Below are positions 10,395-22,020 of a DNA stretch of 64,000 nucleotides, piece by piece; position 1 is the first letter of the stretch; each line of letters opens with the position of its first letter. The translations under genes were made by a program, and so were the position numbers. The stretch is from Volvariella volvacea V23 (taxonomy: Eukaryota > Basidiomycota > Agaricomycetes > Agaricales > Pluteaceae): the NCBI GenBank assembly GCA_000349905.1, contig KB722736.1, positions 1,481,139-1,545,138 on the forward strand, in the 5' to 3' direction. Under the pieces are notes generated by a model. That model was not told the DNA's origin, did not search any database, and saw only the letters and a program-made list of their open reading frames with translations.

Positions 10395-13300
10395 TTACAA
10401 AGCGACAGCGGAATACTCTCCAGACCCAGGTCTAGAATTCATCGACCGTCTCTTCCCATCCTCATCCTCATCGTTATCATTAACACCTAACCGATCCTTT
10501 CCGCTGCCACCCGTATTCGTATTCTGGTTTGAAGATAGCGAAATAGTCGAAGTAGCAGAATCCACACTCGGCAATCCAGCGGCAGAGCTCAGAGCCGACA
10601 ACGCGGGAGACATGGTCTGTGACTCATACGCATCGTCATCATGATCATCGACAAATCTTCGTAGCGAGGAAGGGGGTGACTTGACGCCAATTTCACTGCC
10701 AGACATCTGCCGACCTTGATTCCGGTAGAGTGGCTTGGAAGGAGTCGGTGTAACTGGTGTAATTGGCGAGGAAAACAACTCCTCTGCAATGATCTCCTCT
10801 TCTCGTCCTGGGGCCTTAGTTTGAGTTGGAGTTTTCGAGGCATCGATGTCCGCCACCGATACGGCAGTTGCGGTGGATGAAGTCATTGTCAACGTTAGAG
10901 GTGTGGGATTAACCTTTACTGGGGGTGGGCGTGGGGATGGCGACGATGAGGCAGACGAAGTAGAGGCAGTGCGCACATGTTCTGGCGTTTCCGAAGCTTT
11001 GGGCGGTGTTGGCGGGGGTTGATCTGTATTACTGCTTCCACGTGACAATGAAAATCTTCCAGCTCGACTGGCGAAGAAAGAGCCAATACCAGATCCCCAG
11101 CTACTCGCGGGCGAGGTAACTGTAGGCGCGGTGGCACTCTTCGATGGAGTGTCTTGTTGCGCAGCAGTATTGGATTCCGACGAGGCAGATGAAGAAAGTG
11201 TTCTTGTCAACCAACTCATCCTTGGCGGGGCTGCGGGAGCAGGCGTAGGTGAAGTGGTAGGAGAAGAACCTGCGTCCGCATTCTGGACATCGGCTTTCGT
11301 CACCTCCACTGGTGTACTAGAACCTGATTCATTTACTGAAGTATTTGACGAGTTGGTTGATCTTTGATTCCATCGTTGCTTAACACCTTCAACAGCGTTA
11401 AAAAATCCTGCCGAGCCAGCTGTGAATGTGCGTGCTACTGCTTCGCGTGCAGGGGCGAGTTGCTGGTCAAGTTTGAGGTCTTGGATCCCTTCTGCGAGTC
11501 GAATACCTATATCTCCTACGACAGAAGGCCGCTCCGTACATGGGTGTCTAATGTGACCGGTTAGAACCAATGAAAAGAGGAATTCGAGTGGCTGACACAC
11601 CTAGGTTCAACGATGTCGAAAAGCATAGGATCCGTGATACGCTCCCAAACAGCAAAGGCATTAGTTTTCTTGAACTCCGCGATCCAAAGAGGATTGAAGT
11701 CGTCCACCGGATTTGCATTTCCACCTGAATGCAATCGCGTGTGAGCAATGATAATAAACTTTTGGTGGAATCAACGAACTAGCTTCCTCAGTAATGATGG
11801 CTTTTCCCGCATTCCTGACGACATAATCGCCATATCGTACAGTAGCAAGAGCGGCAGAAATATATTCGTCAAACTATCGAAACGATTTAGCCCATATCCT
11901 AAAAAGAGCTCATCATCATACCTTGGTACGGAGATAATCGTCGCTGCCTTTGAACCTGATGAAGTTTGTGAGCATTCTGAATTAAAGAACTACCACAACG
12001 CCACATACTGCATCTTATGCGGACGTGTTGGGTCTTCATCATTCCAACCAGTATTGACATCCGTCACGATTTCGTCCATCCACTTCCGATCAGCAGCTGT
12101 CAACCCCGTGCACCGTTCCACATCTGGATTACGGAACTCAAGCGCTCCAGTTTCTATCTACAGCAATACGTATAACTGTCACTTCTCCACTGGGTGTAGT
12201 CAATTGAACTCACATTAACGAGCAGATCTATCTCTTTTTGTTGAGTTACGATGGTATTTGTACTTCCACACAGCCAGCTGGGTGTATCTTTGAGTATATC
12301 GGTTTGCTGAAGAGGTATATAGGGTTGGAAAAACGCGTCCTAAATAGTTACCCATGAACAACATCAACGAAAAATAGCATGACTATCCAATTAGTTACCT
12401 TGCCGAAGAGATCCAGGGGAAGACCGGTATATGCCATCATGCTTTTGCGATCTGATGTCTTCAATGATGTTGGTAGTGATAGGGTAGCAGCACGAGTTGC
12501 GAGTGGAGGTGAGCCACAGTCATCCAGAGTTTGCAAGAGACCTGCATTCGCCGTTAATAACATCACTAGTGTGGCGCTAAAGCCTACCTGGAAGTAGTGA
12601 GACTAGGGAATACTGATATGTGCATAGCCGCTCCACGGGGTGCCCGTAAAACATTATCTAAAGCTAAATTCAGATGCATATACCCACAAACATATAAGAT
12701 GCGTACCCGCTTTTGCAAAATCAATGCCTTGACCAGTGTGAGCGTCCTCTGGCGGAAAGTATGGACGAGTTCTCGACTATCACATGCTTAGAGAAGGAGG
12801 CCGAAATGCTGCGCATGAAGACCTACAGAGATGTTCCTGTAAATTATTAAATGATTAATTGACGATGTGGCGAGGTGATTGGTTGCTAACCCATGTAAAG
12901 CGCACTCTCGGTCAGTTGTCCCCGAAGCGATAGCTCTAGAGAGGTCTCGAAGTCATCGAGGATTTTGAGCTCCAAGAAGTTCCTGTTCTGAAATTCAATA
13001 ACGGCGGGACACCAGAAGCATAGAGTAGGACCTTTGCTGGAAAAGCGCTGTCGTCACGACTCCCAGTTTGTCACTGTGAGTGGTGTAAATGAGATGACGA
13101 CGGAAATGATGTGGCAATTACCGTATAGGTCCGAAGAGAGGCTTGGAGGCCAATACTACGACGGCTTTCTGAACAGTGGATCGTGTAACATCTGCTGGTC
13201 GAACGTGTAGAGCAGAGGACGCAATTTGTTGGTTACATCTAACACGAGTCAGATGGTGTCCTTCGTAGATGGGCAGAGAAAACGAACGAGATACCAAATA

Positions 13301-14087
13301 CCGTCGTCGGGTTCTGACCAGGAGGAACGAGGTGGAAATAGGAATAATCTTCGGCACTCTGTCCAACGGTTAAGTTTCCCAATAGCATAAGTATTGAAAT
13401 GCATGAAAAAGCGCACCAAGTGGGCACCATCTGGTAAGGCTAAGAATGGTAGGATCTTGACAACCTCCTCCTTCTGAAAGACCTCGCCTTGAAACCATTC
13501 AATCCTTGGTCCAACCTATCAGTCTCTTAGCACCCGAGTGACATGAAAAGAACATGAAAAAGGCGTACGATATGATTGAAATCCACCAACGCCACGCCTA
13601 ACACTAGCGGCCCTTTGAGACCTTCAATGAGAACTGATTCCGGTCGAGCCTTGCGTGAAGAACTAGAAGCAAAAGAAGCAACTGATATCGCATCGTCCGC
13701 ATGTTGCTGCTTGGGCGGGTAAGTTGGAAAAGTTGGATCAGGGGCAATATCTTTATTATGGTCATCGTATATTGAAGTTCCTGGACTTTCATGTGTGCCA
13801 GTCTCGTGAGTGTACATGCTGGCATCATCGTCAACCTCCGAGCTCAGGTCTGTATCGAGGGTATATGTATTAGATTGTCGGTGCTTTGAATGAGTTGTGG
13901 TGTTTGGTATTGCAGGTTCACCAGATTGTCGGGGTTCATCTATTGTGATTGAATTCCGTGGGGAAAGAGGTGGGGAAGAAAGGGAAATTGAGCGCTGAGA
14001 GGCGGTATCTGAGTGGTCATCGTCGTGAAGAAAGCTACGGCCATCGGCTCTTGGCCCAGGCGAAAGAGAAGAAAGATTTGAAGCCAT
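10395..14087 (-). CDS. AVL9: AVL9 late-secretory-pathway protein (DENN-related)
   Basis: AVL9 acts in exocytic transport from the Golgi in yeast and belongs to the DENN-like superfamily. About fourteen exons can be joined in frame. Exon 1 (14087-13569) has a Ser/acidic N-terminus and ends GPLVLGVALVDFNHI. Exon 2 (13515-13417) adds the VGPRIEWFQGE-type motif and ILPFLALPDGAHL. Next come EDYSYFHLVPP, FGISCNQQIAS, DVTRSTVQKAVVVLASKPLF, GVVTTALFQQRNFLELKILD, then LREL with HTFRQRTLTLVKALILQKRI, MFYGHPVERLCTYQYSLVSL, ALEFRNPDVERCTGLTAADR and KWMDEIVTDVNTGW. This is the family's conserved order. The last exon carries GIRLAEGIQDLKLDQQLAPA, then a long Ser/Thr/Pro-rich tail of ~300 residues that looks disordered. 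Several introns are only 45-60 nt. Exact internal boundaries are inferred by phase. Confidence 0.9.
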
Positions 14088-14902
14088 GAAGAAGGAAGGA
14101 TGGGAGTTCTGTGGCCATCACCAGAGATGATGTGCACATATTTGCTCCCTTCCATTACATAATCAATTTTACGACTCTACGACGGGGTTGCTAATGGGAC
14201 CAGGCCTGTAAGATCAATATTGCATCAGGATGCTTGATTATACTTGTTCCTACCAATCATGGTGAGGTCCGATGCCTGTGTCAATGTTTGGAACTGGGGG
14301 GTGCACTTGTGTCACAGCTGCGAATTTACTTCATGTTCCTAACCATGCCCAGAAAACAATCAGTTATGCCCTCCAACTAAGCCCTCGCATCTCTCAATTT
14401 TGTCTCTCCATTCTCCCGGCACGTACATACATCCCCTGAGGTTCGTCCTGACAAGCATCAAACTTTCTGAATTCGAGAAGGGCTTGGTGTCGTCTCATTG
14501 GCATTGTCCTTATACCTAGGTAGATATAATTTGTCCGTCTGTGACCCCAACACGCCCTTATCATCTTCTCTCTCCACGGAAATAATGAATAATTCAGATG
14601 TGGGTTCTAAGGTATTTGTTCTTTTTGAGCAGATATAATCAACGCTAGTAGACTCAGAACACACCACATGTTGAGAAAGCGGGAGTTTGGATTGTCTACA
14701 AAAGAGCATAACACAGACGATCGTAACGACATTATAAACGAAGTTAGCGCACAACTTTTCTTTTGAAATTCAAAAGTACTACTCGTTCTACACGAGTTGG
14801 CGGCGGGAGGTGCCGAGGCCAACAGCGCTGGCATCCCCGAGTCGGCCTGACTCACGTCTTTCAATTCAACACCTCAATTTCCACAGATCGTTCATCATCA
14901 AA
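14088..14902. other. Divergent intergenic region (AVL9 / F-box gene)
   Basis: About 800 bp of upstream sequence for both flanking genes. Short frames on both strands carry nothing recognisable. No clear TATA box or repeat was seen. Confidence 0.4.
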
Positions 14903-16543
14903 ATGTTCTCCCCTCAGCTAGAAGCAAAAATCGTACAGGTAGACACAGAAATCGCCGCGCTCCAGGCCCAAATCGTTCAATTACGACGACGAAGGAACTC
15001 CCTGATGCCCATTTCGACACTCCCCGCAGAGATCATCGCCAAAATTCTGAAGCTCGTTCATGACGACGCTATGGACATCATGAAAGGGGTCAAGCGCGAG
15101 AATGATTACGTTGAATGTGCATACCGCATTCATGGCTGGATCCATGTCACCCGCGTTTATGCCCATTGGAGGGACATAGCATTGGATTGTCCAGAATTGT
15201 GGACATTCATCTGGTCGACAAACATAAAAGCCTTTGATACCTATCTGGAGCGCTCAAGGGGTCTCCCTCTCGACCTCGATATCTGGCACTGCAAGAGGAA
15301 TCATACCAAGATGTTCCTACATGCGATCCCCTACATGGACAGAGTCCGGTGGCTCCGCCTCTGGCCAAGAGCCATTGATTGGGACTATGTTGGCAAGCAT
15401 AAAATCGAAGCACCTCAGCTTGGGGTTCTCCAATTCCCTGAGGCCATGGGGACGCATGGAGGCCTCAATCGGGCGGACTCACCGATTGCTATGCCAAAAC
15501 TCCGCTACCTAGAAGTATCAGGAGAGTCGCTGAGCGACTGCATTCGTCTCCTTCCCCAACACATGCCAACCGTCACCGATCTTACGCTCAACGACTTCGA
15601 GCAGACTGAGGAATGGGACATGCTCAAGCGCTGCCAGTCCGTTCGTAGGCTCACTGTAAACGTTCCAGATCGTGCATCAGTGAGAACAATGGTCACTACG
15701 GTGCTGCCTAAGCTCTCACATTTACGGCTTAACAGCGTGTGCTGGGAATTAACTCAGCTTAAAGCCCCCTCAATCCAACATATAGACGTTCAGATAGCAG
15801 TCAAAGCAAACAAGGTGTCGGAATGTTTTGGTCATTTTACAGAGTTGGTCAACTCGAAGCCCCTCAGTGATCCCACCCGTGGGTCTGCTCGACCTCATCA
15901 CCTGTCCATTTCCTGCCGCAGTGGGCAGGTAGCCCAGGTCGAAGCCAAGGACGCAACTGGCAACTCTCTCATCACTTTAAATGCTGAACTCATATCGAGT
16001 GCAGTTGCCACAATCGATACCCCTCGCATCTTCCTGGAACGCCTTCCTCGGTTCATGGAATCCGTGGTCATGGGAGTTCGTTCAATTGATGTTGAAGGCA
16101 AGAGTGGATGGCGTCAAGAAGACCTCCAAGCGCTCTTCTTCATCCTTCAGGATGAGCCAGATGCTAGCTTCATTCGCCTCCGAGGCATTGGCGAGTTTTT
16201 ATCCTTCCTTGCGTTTCCCTCGTTCGAGGACCATCTCAAATTCACGGGCAAGAGATCCACAGACATCTGTGCTTGCGATAGGTGTCACGATATGCGTATT
16301 TATTCGTTTGAAGGGTTGAAGACCCTTATATTGGATGGCATAGATGAAAAGGGGATCCAGGAGCTCGAGAACGCTAAGGGTTGGAGTGTATTTGTGGAGT
16401 GGCTTGAAGAAAGAAGAGAAAAAGGAATTGGGTTGGAGAGGTTGATGTTTGTACGGAGCCAGGTTGCGTGTCTAGATGTGAAGACATTCGAAAGGATAAC
16501 AGGGGCTGTTGCTAACGCTGTTGAAGAGACATATCGGGCATAG
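14903..16543 (+). CDS. F-box-like protein
   Basis: Single-exon gene of 546 residues from the ATG at 14903 (MFSPQLEAKIVQVDTEIAAL); an upstream in-frame ATG at 14810 is less likely. Residues 1-32 form a short coiled coil (IVQVDTEIAALQAQIVQLRR). An F-box-like segment follows at about 35-75 (ISTLPAEIIAKILKLVHDDA), with a typical continuation HVTRVYAHWRDIALDCPELW. The remainder is a leucine-patterned array suggesting degenerate LRR-like folding (LRYLEVSGESLSDCIRLLP, then VRRLTVNVPD). F-box proteins recruit substrates to SCF ubiquitin ligases through Skp1. This architecture (coiled coil, F-box, loose LRRs, no introns) is typical of families expanded in Agaricomycetes. The target cannot be inferred. 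Confidence 0.82.
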   Translation: MFSPQLEAKIVQVDTEIAALQAQIVQLRRRRNSLMPISTLPAEIIAKILKLVHDDAMDIMKGVKRENDYVECAYRIHGWIHVTRVYAHWRDIALDCPELWTFIWSTNIKAFDTYLERSRGLPLDLDIWHCKRNHTKMFLHAIPYMDRVRWLRLWPRAIDWDYVGKHKIEAPQLGVLQFPEAMGTHGGLNRADSPIAMPKLRYLEVSGESLSDCIRLLPQHMPTVTDLTLNDFEQTEEWDMLKRCQSVRRLTVNVPDRASVRTMVTTVLPKLSHLRLNSVCWELTQLKAPSIQHIDVQIAVKANKVSECFGHFTELVNSKPLSDPTRGSARPHHLSISCRSGQVAQVEAKDATGNSLITLNAELISSAVATIDTPRIFLERLPRFMESVVMGVRSIDVEGKSGWRQEDLQALFFILQDEPDASFIRLRGIGEFLSFLAFPSFEDHLKFTGKRSTDICACDRCHDMRIYSFEGLKTLILDGIDEKGIQELENAKGWSVFVEWLEERREKGIGLERLMFVRSQVACLDVKTFERITGAVANAVEETYRA

Positions 16544-17042
16544 TGCCTCTCAGTGCTTATATATACAACAAACCTGAATCTGTCGCTTCAATACCGTATT
16601 TGGAGAGAGTATTTAGCTACCTTGAGTTCATCGCCCGGACCACGTCAGAAGCCGCGCAGGTTCCGTCCTGGTACAGGAAGAATGGAGGGTGACAGCGGTG
16701 AGGCTGTGCGTTGACGTGCTGATGTCCCTCCCTCGTTCCCTGGTTCTCAAACTCCTGTCCACCTCATCAATACATCCGAAACTCGCAGTGAAAGGCGTAG
16801 ATTGATGTGATCCGCCAAGTCAGCGAGCGCCCAACAGCAACGTGTGAGCGTTACGCGTCACATTTGCCGGCGTGTCACGGCACGTGCCCAATTTAGCAAG
16901 GCTCCTCTCAGGCTGTAACTCACCCTGGCTGCATAACAGGCTTTCTCCGTTCACCGACCAGCAGGCATCCCGTCATATAAATACTTTTTTCGCCCGCGGA
17001 GGCTTCCCCGCTGGTCCCTGTCCCCCTCCCTCCTCCTCCATT
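16544..17042. other. Intergenic with promoter of the next gene
   Basis: Apart from the TATA box at 16976, no gene or repeat is seen. A CACGTG-type E-box lies near 16880, within a small GC-rich stretch. Confidence 0.4.
16976..16982 (+). promoter_or_regulatory. TATA box upstream of the 17043 gene
   Basis: TATAAAT lies 67 bp before the ATG at 17043, followed by a pyrimidine-rich leader, and supports that start. Confidence 0.5.
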
Positions 17043-18135
17043 ATGCGTCTCCCCGCCTCCATTTTCTTCATTCCCTCTCTTCTCACCTCACACCACGGTG
17101 GAGGCGGCTCGGAATCCCGCACTGGCCAAGCCATCTTATCGCAACCTGGTGTACCTGATGTTTTGGCAGGATGGGTAGACCCCCGTGTCAATGGCGGCAG
17201 GTTTCTCGACGTGAGTGAAGCATTTCTCGCCGTTTATCGTATGTGGTAATGAAGACATTTCCGCAGTTCACCACTGTCAAGTACGGCGAGCCCCTGAATG
17301 TTATCATTTCTGGTCGTTCAGATCCATTTATTCTGACTGATGAAGGCTTTCACGTCTATGCCAAGTACGTTCCTGGTGTCCCCTTGCTTGTTTCTAGAGA
17401 GCGGTGGTGTTAATCCGCACACATGCGTGTTTCATTAGGTCACTCGGATACTCTGAGGAATGTCTAGGGCTTCACTACGGCGACCTGCACACCGCAGACC
17501 TCGGCGACGGAGACGGGAGAAAGGTCGAGCAATTCCTCGCGCGGCAGCATTTCCCCGTTTGGGGTACATGTTGGGAGAGTCTGGCTGGTGGACATCACTT
17601 TAGAGCTTGGAAGCAGAATGGCACAATAGCAAACTCCGGTGCATGGTTCATAGGGTAAGTTCTTGTTGTGTCGTGTACACGGATCGCTCGTTAATGCTTG
17701 CTGGCACCTACGCGGTTAGAGCATCCAAGGAAAAGGTAACTCCACTGCGCAGACTTCGCCATCAAATTCTTACTTCATATTTGGCCATGTGCGCATAGGA
17801 CTCCACCAAACGACATACAATAGTCCCCGACGGCTACAATCTAGGTTTGTGGTTGAAACTCGCGCATATATTCCGCCATCTCAACGTGTAATGTCCATAC
17901 AGGCCGTGACTGGCTTGTAGAACGTGCTACGTCTGGTTCCAGGTGGAGGGGCATGTGGTGGCAAGCGGACGTAGAATTGCGAGAGGGTCTCCTCGAACCC
18001 GGAAAGAGAGGTGATTACATCAAGAACGTGACCAAATACCCGGAGTTAACTGACATCACCCCCAACATTCTAGGTGTAAACCACGGTATCGAACAGGATG
18101 GTGTTGTGGCGATCTTGACTGTGCACCGGCTTTAG
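17043..18135 (+). CDS. Putative secreted protein of unknown family
   Basis: Six exons join in frame: 17043-17210, 17267-17364, 17439-17654, 17720-17735, 17799-17844 and 17903-18135. The fourth exon is only 16 nt. The N-terminus MRLPASIFFIPSLLTSHH is a short hydrophobic leader that may be a signal peptide. The body contains WVDPRVNGGRFLD, YGEPLNVIISGRSDPFILTD, CLGLHYGDLHTADLGDGDG, FPVWGTCWESLAGGHHFRAW, SRWRGMWWQADVELREGLLE and ends GIEQDGVVAILTVHRL. The run of conserved-looking Trp, His and Gly residues suggests a folded domain rather than a low-complexity protein. I believe similar proteins occur in other Agaricomycetes but cannot name a domain or reaction. Confidence 0.75.
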
Positions 18136-19696
18136 AGAACTCGAAGCGGTTGATCGCAACCTTTAACACCATTATCCCGGCGGTATGCCTCCCTGCCTGA
18201 ATATGTGTGCACGAGGTCCTGTATGCTCTGATGACCGTGGCGTGCACCGACCCTGCAACCTTATATATGTATCCTTATCATCTCCCACCCGCTACTCCCC
18301 TCGCCCTCGTTGTGCTTTTGTCCTGCTCTGGTCTCCTTCTCACGATGCTTGATGACCGCTTTGTAAATGCCCTGTTTCATCTGAGTGCGGCGGGGTGCTA
18401 TGTATTTATTTGGTTATTGATACCATAAGGGTTGGGATATCGATAGTACTGTTACTGAGATAGACTTAGGAGGCATCCTTTTAGACGTTAAGACACGCAT
18501 TTTGCCTTCATATGCATTGTATATCTATAGCATACTCCTGTGGAGGGTGTCAATGTCATTCAAAGGACGTTTCTTTTTCCTTTCCTGATTCTTGCTGCAT
18601 TGTCGTTCCAGGATTACTGACCTATCCAGGCTATCCTAGCACAACTTGCCTCATTTAGACCACCATCGTGCTAAAGCGACTCGTACAGCGCCATTGGCCA
18701 ATGGCCATGGGATACACGCCCCGTGCTGGGCGCACGTTTTTGATAACGGATCTCTGCCAGTGGCGGAATGGATGGCAGTGACAGGTTTGGGGTTCAGATT
18801 GATATTCGCTTCCGCTCTCCGGCCATGGTGCTATCGATTTCGAGGTATCTCGCACTACCTCCTCGAGCTTATCAGCAGGTGCGTGCACCCGGATGGGTGT
18901 TGTAGTCTGCGAAAGCGAAGTTGGAGTAGCATGGCCAGGGAACTGCTCAAACGCAGGTTCTCCCTACAATCACATGAAAAGCTCCATACACGCGAGGCCT
19001 TTAGAAGATAACTTCGTATGCTTTTCCTACCTTCCTCGACAAACTGAATTACAAGGAATGGAAAGGTGAGATCCGGTCGTTGCGCTCAAATAGAGTATCA
19101 ATAGTATATTTGACGAATAGAGCATGAGATGGAGTTTTAGAGACATTCAGTCCCATCCCGAGGTAGATGCGACAATCCAATCCTTTCCACAAACCAGCGT
19201 CCTCATCTTGCCCGCGGCCTTCTCATATCAAAAGCCCTCGTCGTTTTAGTTTGCTTCCTGGATGCAGTGGTCTCCCGCAATTTTGGATATGCACACATGA
19301 TTTCCTCGTCTATACGGCATTGGGAGGTTATCTTACCAGTGCCCCAATATCGGATAAATCCCATTAAGCAGATCTGGTAGCCTCGTCTAGAGGTGTCGTG
19401 TCATCCTGTCGTCAAGCAATTTGAACAGTTCATTCACTGTGTCAGACAGTTGAGCTAGAATCCGACAGTCAAGCAGAAACTGGAGCAGCAAGTTTCGGTC
19501 GGTTCAGGCGTTGAGGAAGAGCTCGTGCTCGTAGGCTGCGCCTTATCACATTCAAGTCAACCTATCGATACAATTAAGCAACGCCTACTGCAAGCCTAAT
19601 CCTACTATCATCAATAATTACCTTATTTGAATTTACTATCTCTCATGGACCGGAAAACACCTATCTATAACTACATGTGAGCATCGTCAAGTGTTG
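18136..19696. other. Long intergenic region, no supported gene
   Basis: About 1.5 kb between convergent genes. Candidate frames at 18207-18428 (+; two hydrophobic stretches), 18646-19011 (+) and 18655-18888 (-) have no recognisable motif and no convincing splice partners. The first may be 3' UTR. No repeat or RNA gene recognised. Confidence 0.4.
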
Positions 19697-21706
19697 TCAA
19701 TCAAGCCGACTCTTTGGCGAATCAATCGCAACTTGAAGCCTCGACAGATAAAGCTTCAACCTGTCTTGTACACTGGAAGTGGAGGACATGGAGAATGGGT
19801 CTTTGGCCCAGCCATCGATATCGATCAAAACTGGGTATGCACACATGACGACTTGCCCGTCATCTGCTAAGGGGTCAGCAAACAAAAGTCCACTTCCAAC
19901 ACGCTTGTCTCTTACAAACGGTGTACTGCCGTTGAACGCCAAATAGTTCTGGTAGGCGTTGCATAAAGGACGCTTCATCGAGAGATGTTGTATCACCCTG
20001 ATTGAATCATTAGCGTAATGTGGATGGTGATCTTTCGAAGGAGAAGCGCCGATTGACAAACCTCAAGCAGAGCAGCACACCAATCGTCGTCGTGGATGAG
20101 CACTATATCTGCATCGGGGACCTGATTTTGTGAGCACTATGAGGTGGGGATCCAAACGGCTCAATAGATACCTTGCTTGAAACCCAGTTTTGGAGCCAGC
20201 TGGCAGGTTCAAACTGAACATTATGGTGAGCAGAAAGAAAGGATTCAGGGCAGGTGCCTCACGTCATATTCTAAAGTTCCTGGTTCTGTTGATGCACCAA
20301 CCACACCGTCGTGTTGATCCTGGTGAAGTGACATGCCTATCAAGACAGATGGGTCATTGACGCTCCTTACTGTGAAATCAGGCTCATCAATATTGGCGTT
20401 TGAGTATTCTTCATATGCATCCTCGCCCTCCGAGTCCTCGCTGTCGCCGTAGTCTCCCAAGTAAGGATCCTCATCCAGGACATCCAGTTCATTGTCACTG
20501 TCATGGTATAGGCTAAATTCACCACCGTCGCCCTCACGATCATCGTCGCCCTCACAATTATCATCATCCTCGAGATTATCGCCAGCCTGATAATCATCGT
20601 CGTCAAGTTCTGGATGAGATAAAACAAGCCGGCGTATAAACATGGTGTTGGGAGGGCTCATAGAGTCATGAACTTGGACATTCATTCGGCGTCGTCGAAA
20701 GAAAGTCCTCTTCAACTCGATGAGAAACCCACGCAAAAACATTGTTTGGTTCCGGCTACCTAGTGTATCAGTTTGGGACTGTCCCCTGCTGCTATCTGTC
20801 GGGGAGTTTGAAGGTCCACCGCGGTAGCATACGTTTGTGGAAAGTGGGGTGTTCCAGTTATAACAATACGCCTCGACGCCTGCCTCAGATAGGTCCACTT
20901 TGAGGTGGGTTTGATATCCTTTCGATGTATTCCAGAATGAGCCGACCATCCAGGATTGGGCCTTGTCGACACCTGTAATCAAGCGAAGCGACTTGGTACT
21001 GATCCCACGCCCGAGCTCGTCGTTAGCAAATTGGTACCAGTTTATGGCCCCCTCAATGGCCGATTCGCGGAGTAATTCCTTTGGTAAGGCGTTAATGCGC
21101 GAGGCGCTCGAAGGCAGATGAAGAATACCACCCTCCTGGGATGACCATACGCACTCAAACCCACCACCTAAACTGCTGTATACGGTGATACATATGGGTA
21201 ATGCAGCCTAAAATGTGGACCCTGAGGGTACTTACATTGGCCCTGTGCCCGTATCTGCTGAGATTCCGACACCAATTCCCTTGATATGACCGCTCGAGAC
21301 TGGCTGACCTGGACGATGATAGTTGTCTATAGTTGCTATGTCAGTGGGTCCTAGGTGTAATTGGGCAAACTTAGATGGCACGCCACGAGAATTGGCTGGA
21401 TGATCGGAAGGCGCGTGCAAATTAAAAAGTGCTTCAAATGCACCCTCATCCGTAACATAACCAACATCGCCGATGTGGACACCTTCGGCGCGGTGTTTGC
21501 ATCCATTGGCGGCATATGGTTCTGGGGTCCAGAGTGGGTATCCATGGCGTTGAAGCATCAAGTTGCGGGCGTAGACTGCTGAGTGACCTGGAAAGTTCCT
21601 TCGCATCTGGAGTATGAGTGGTTAGCAGGACTGTGGTGGGAGTTGATAAGAGTTGTAGAAGTGGCTTCAAATCTACTGCCACAAAATCGGGCAGCTCCGA
21701 ATCCAT
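19697..21706 (-). CDS. Uncharacterised Agaricomycete protein with acidic insert
   Basis: A likely first mini-exon (21706-21677, MDSELPDFVA) splices to an exon opening MRRNFPGHSAVYARNLMLQR and continuing HGYPLWTPEPYAANG, then IGDVGYVTDEGAFEALFNLH. After FAQLHLGPTDI comes GIGVGISADTGTGPIS, LGGGFECVWSSQEGGILHLP and WMVGSFWNTSKGYQTHLKVD. A strongly acidic stretch of ~80 residues (about 20590-20380) follows. Later exons read FEPASWLQNWVSSK, VPDADIVLIHDDDW, and the last one LCNAYQNYLAFNGSTPFVRD. The YPLWTPEP...IGDVG...FEALFNL layout recurs, as I recall, in many uncharacterised Agaricomycete proteins with no named domain. The last splice (near 20070-20000) is ambiguous: donor GTGTGC after DDDW keeps frame, while donor GTTTGT after CAALLE gives a better-looking sequence but the wrong phase. 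Confidence 0.72.
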
Positions 21707-22020
21707 GTCCCCTCCAAAAAAAGGAAGTTCCGGGCCGGGACCGACCGATTTTAGGTGCGCAGGCAGCAAGATCCGGCCCGGGTAAGCACGATTATGTCAC
21801 CATTCTGCATCTCAGCATGCGGCGTGCTGTTGCATTGTTTCCTCGTTGTACTTGCGGTTTGCGCCCGTTATGCATCACTATCGTGCCGTCAGAGACCTTG
21901 TCAAATTTTCACTTCAGCTCCTGTCCTCAGCAGTCCCTAGTCTAGAATTTGGGTGAAGTTGTGAGATCAGAGTACTCGAGGCTATCAAGAACGAACACGA
22001 TTGACACCAGATTTATCCCC
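21707..22020. other. Divergent intergenic region (acidic-loop gene / BTB-A)
   Basis: Shared upstream flank; no gene, TATA box or repeat clearly seen. Confidence 0.35.

Noticed and set aside
10078..10644. 188-residue plus-strand frame
   Set aside because: It overlaps the low-complexity AVL9 tail antisense and has no motif.
18207..18428. Small hydrophobic frame after the secreted-type gene
   Set aside because: It follows the stop closely on the same strand and has no splice support; more likely 3' UTR.
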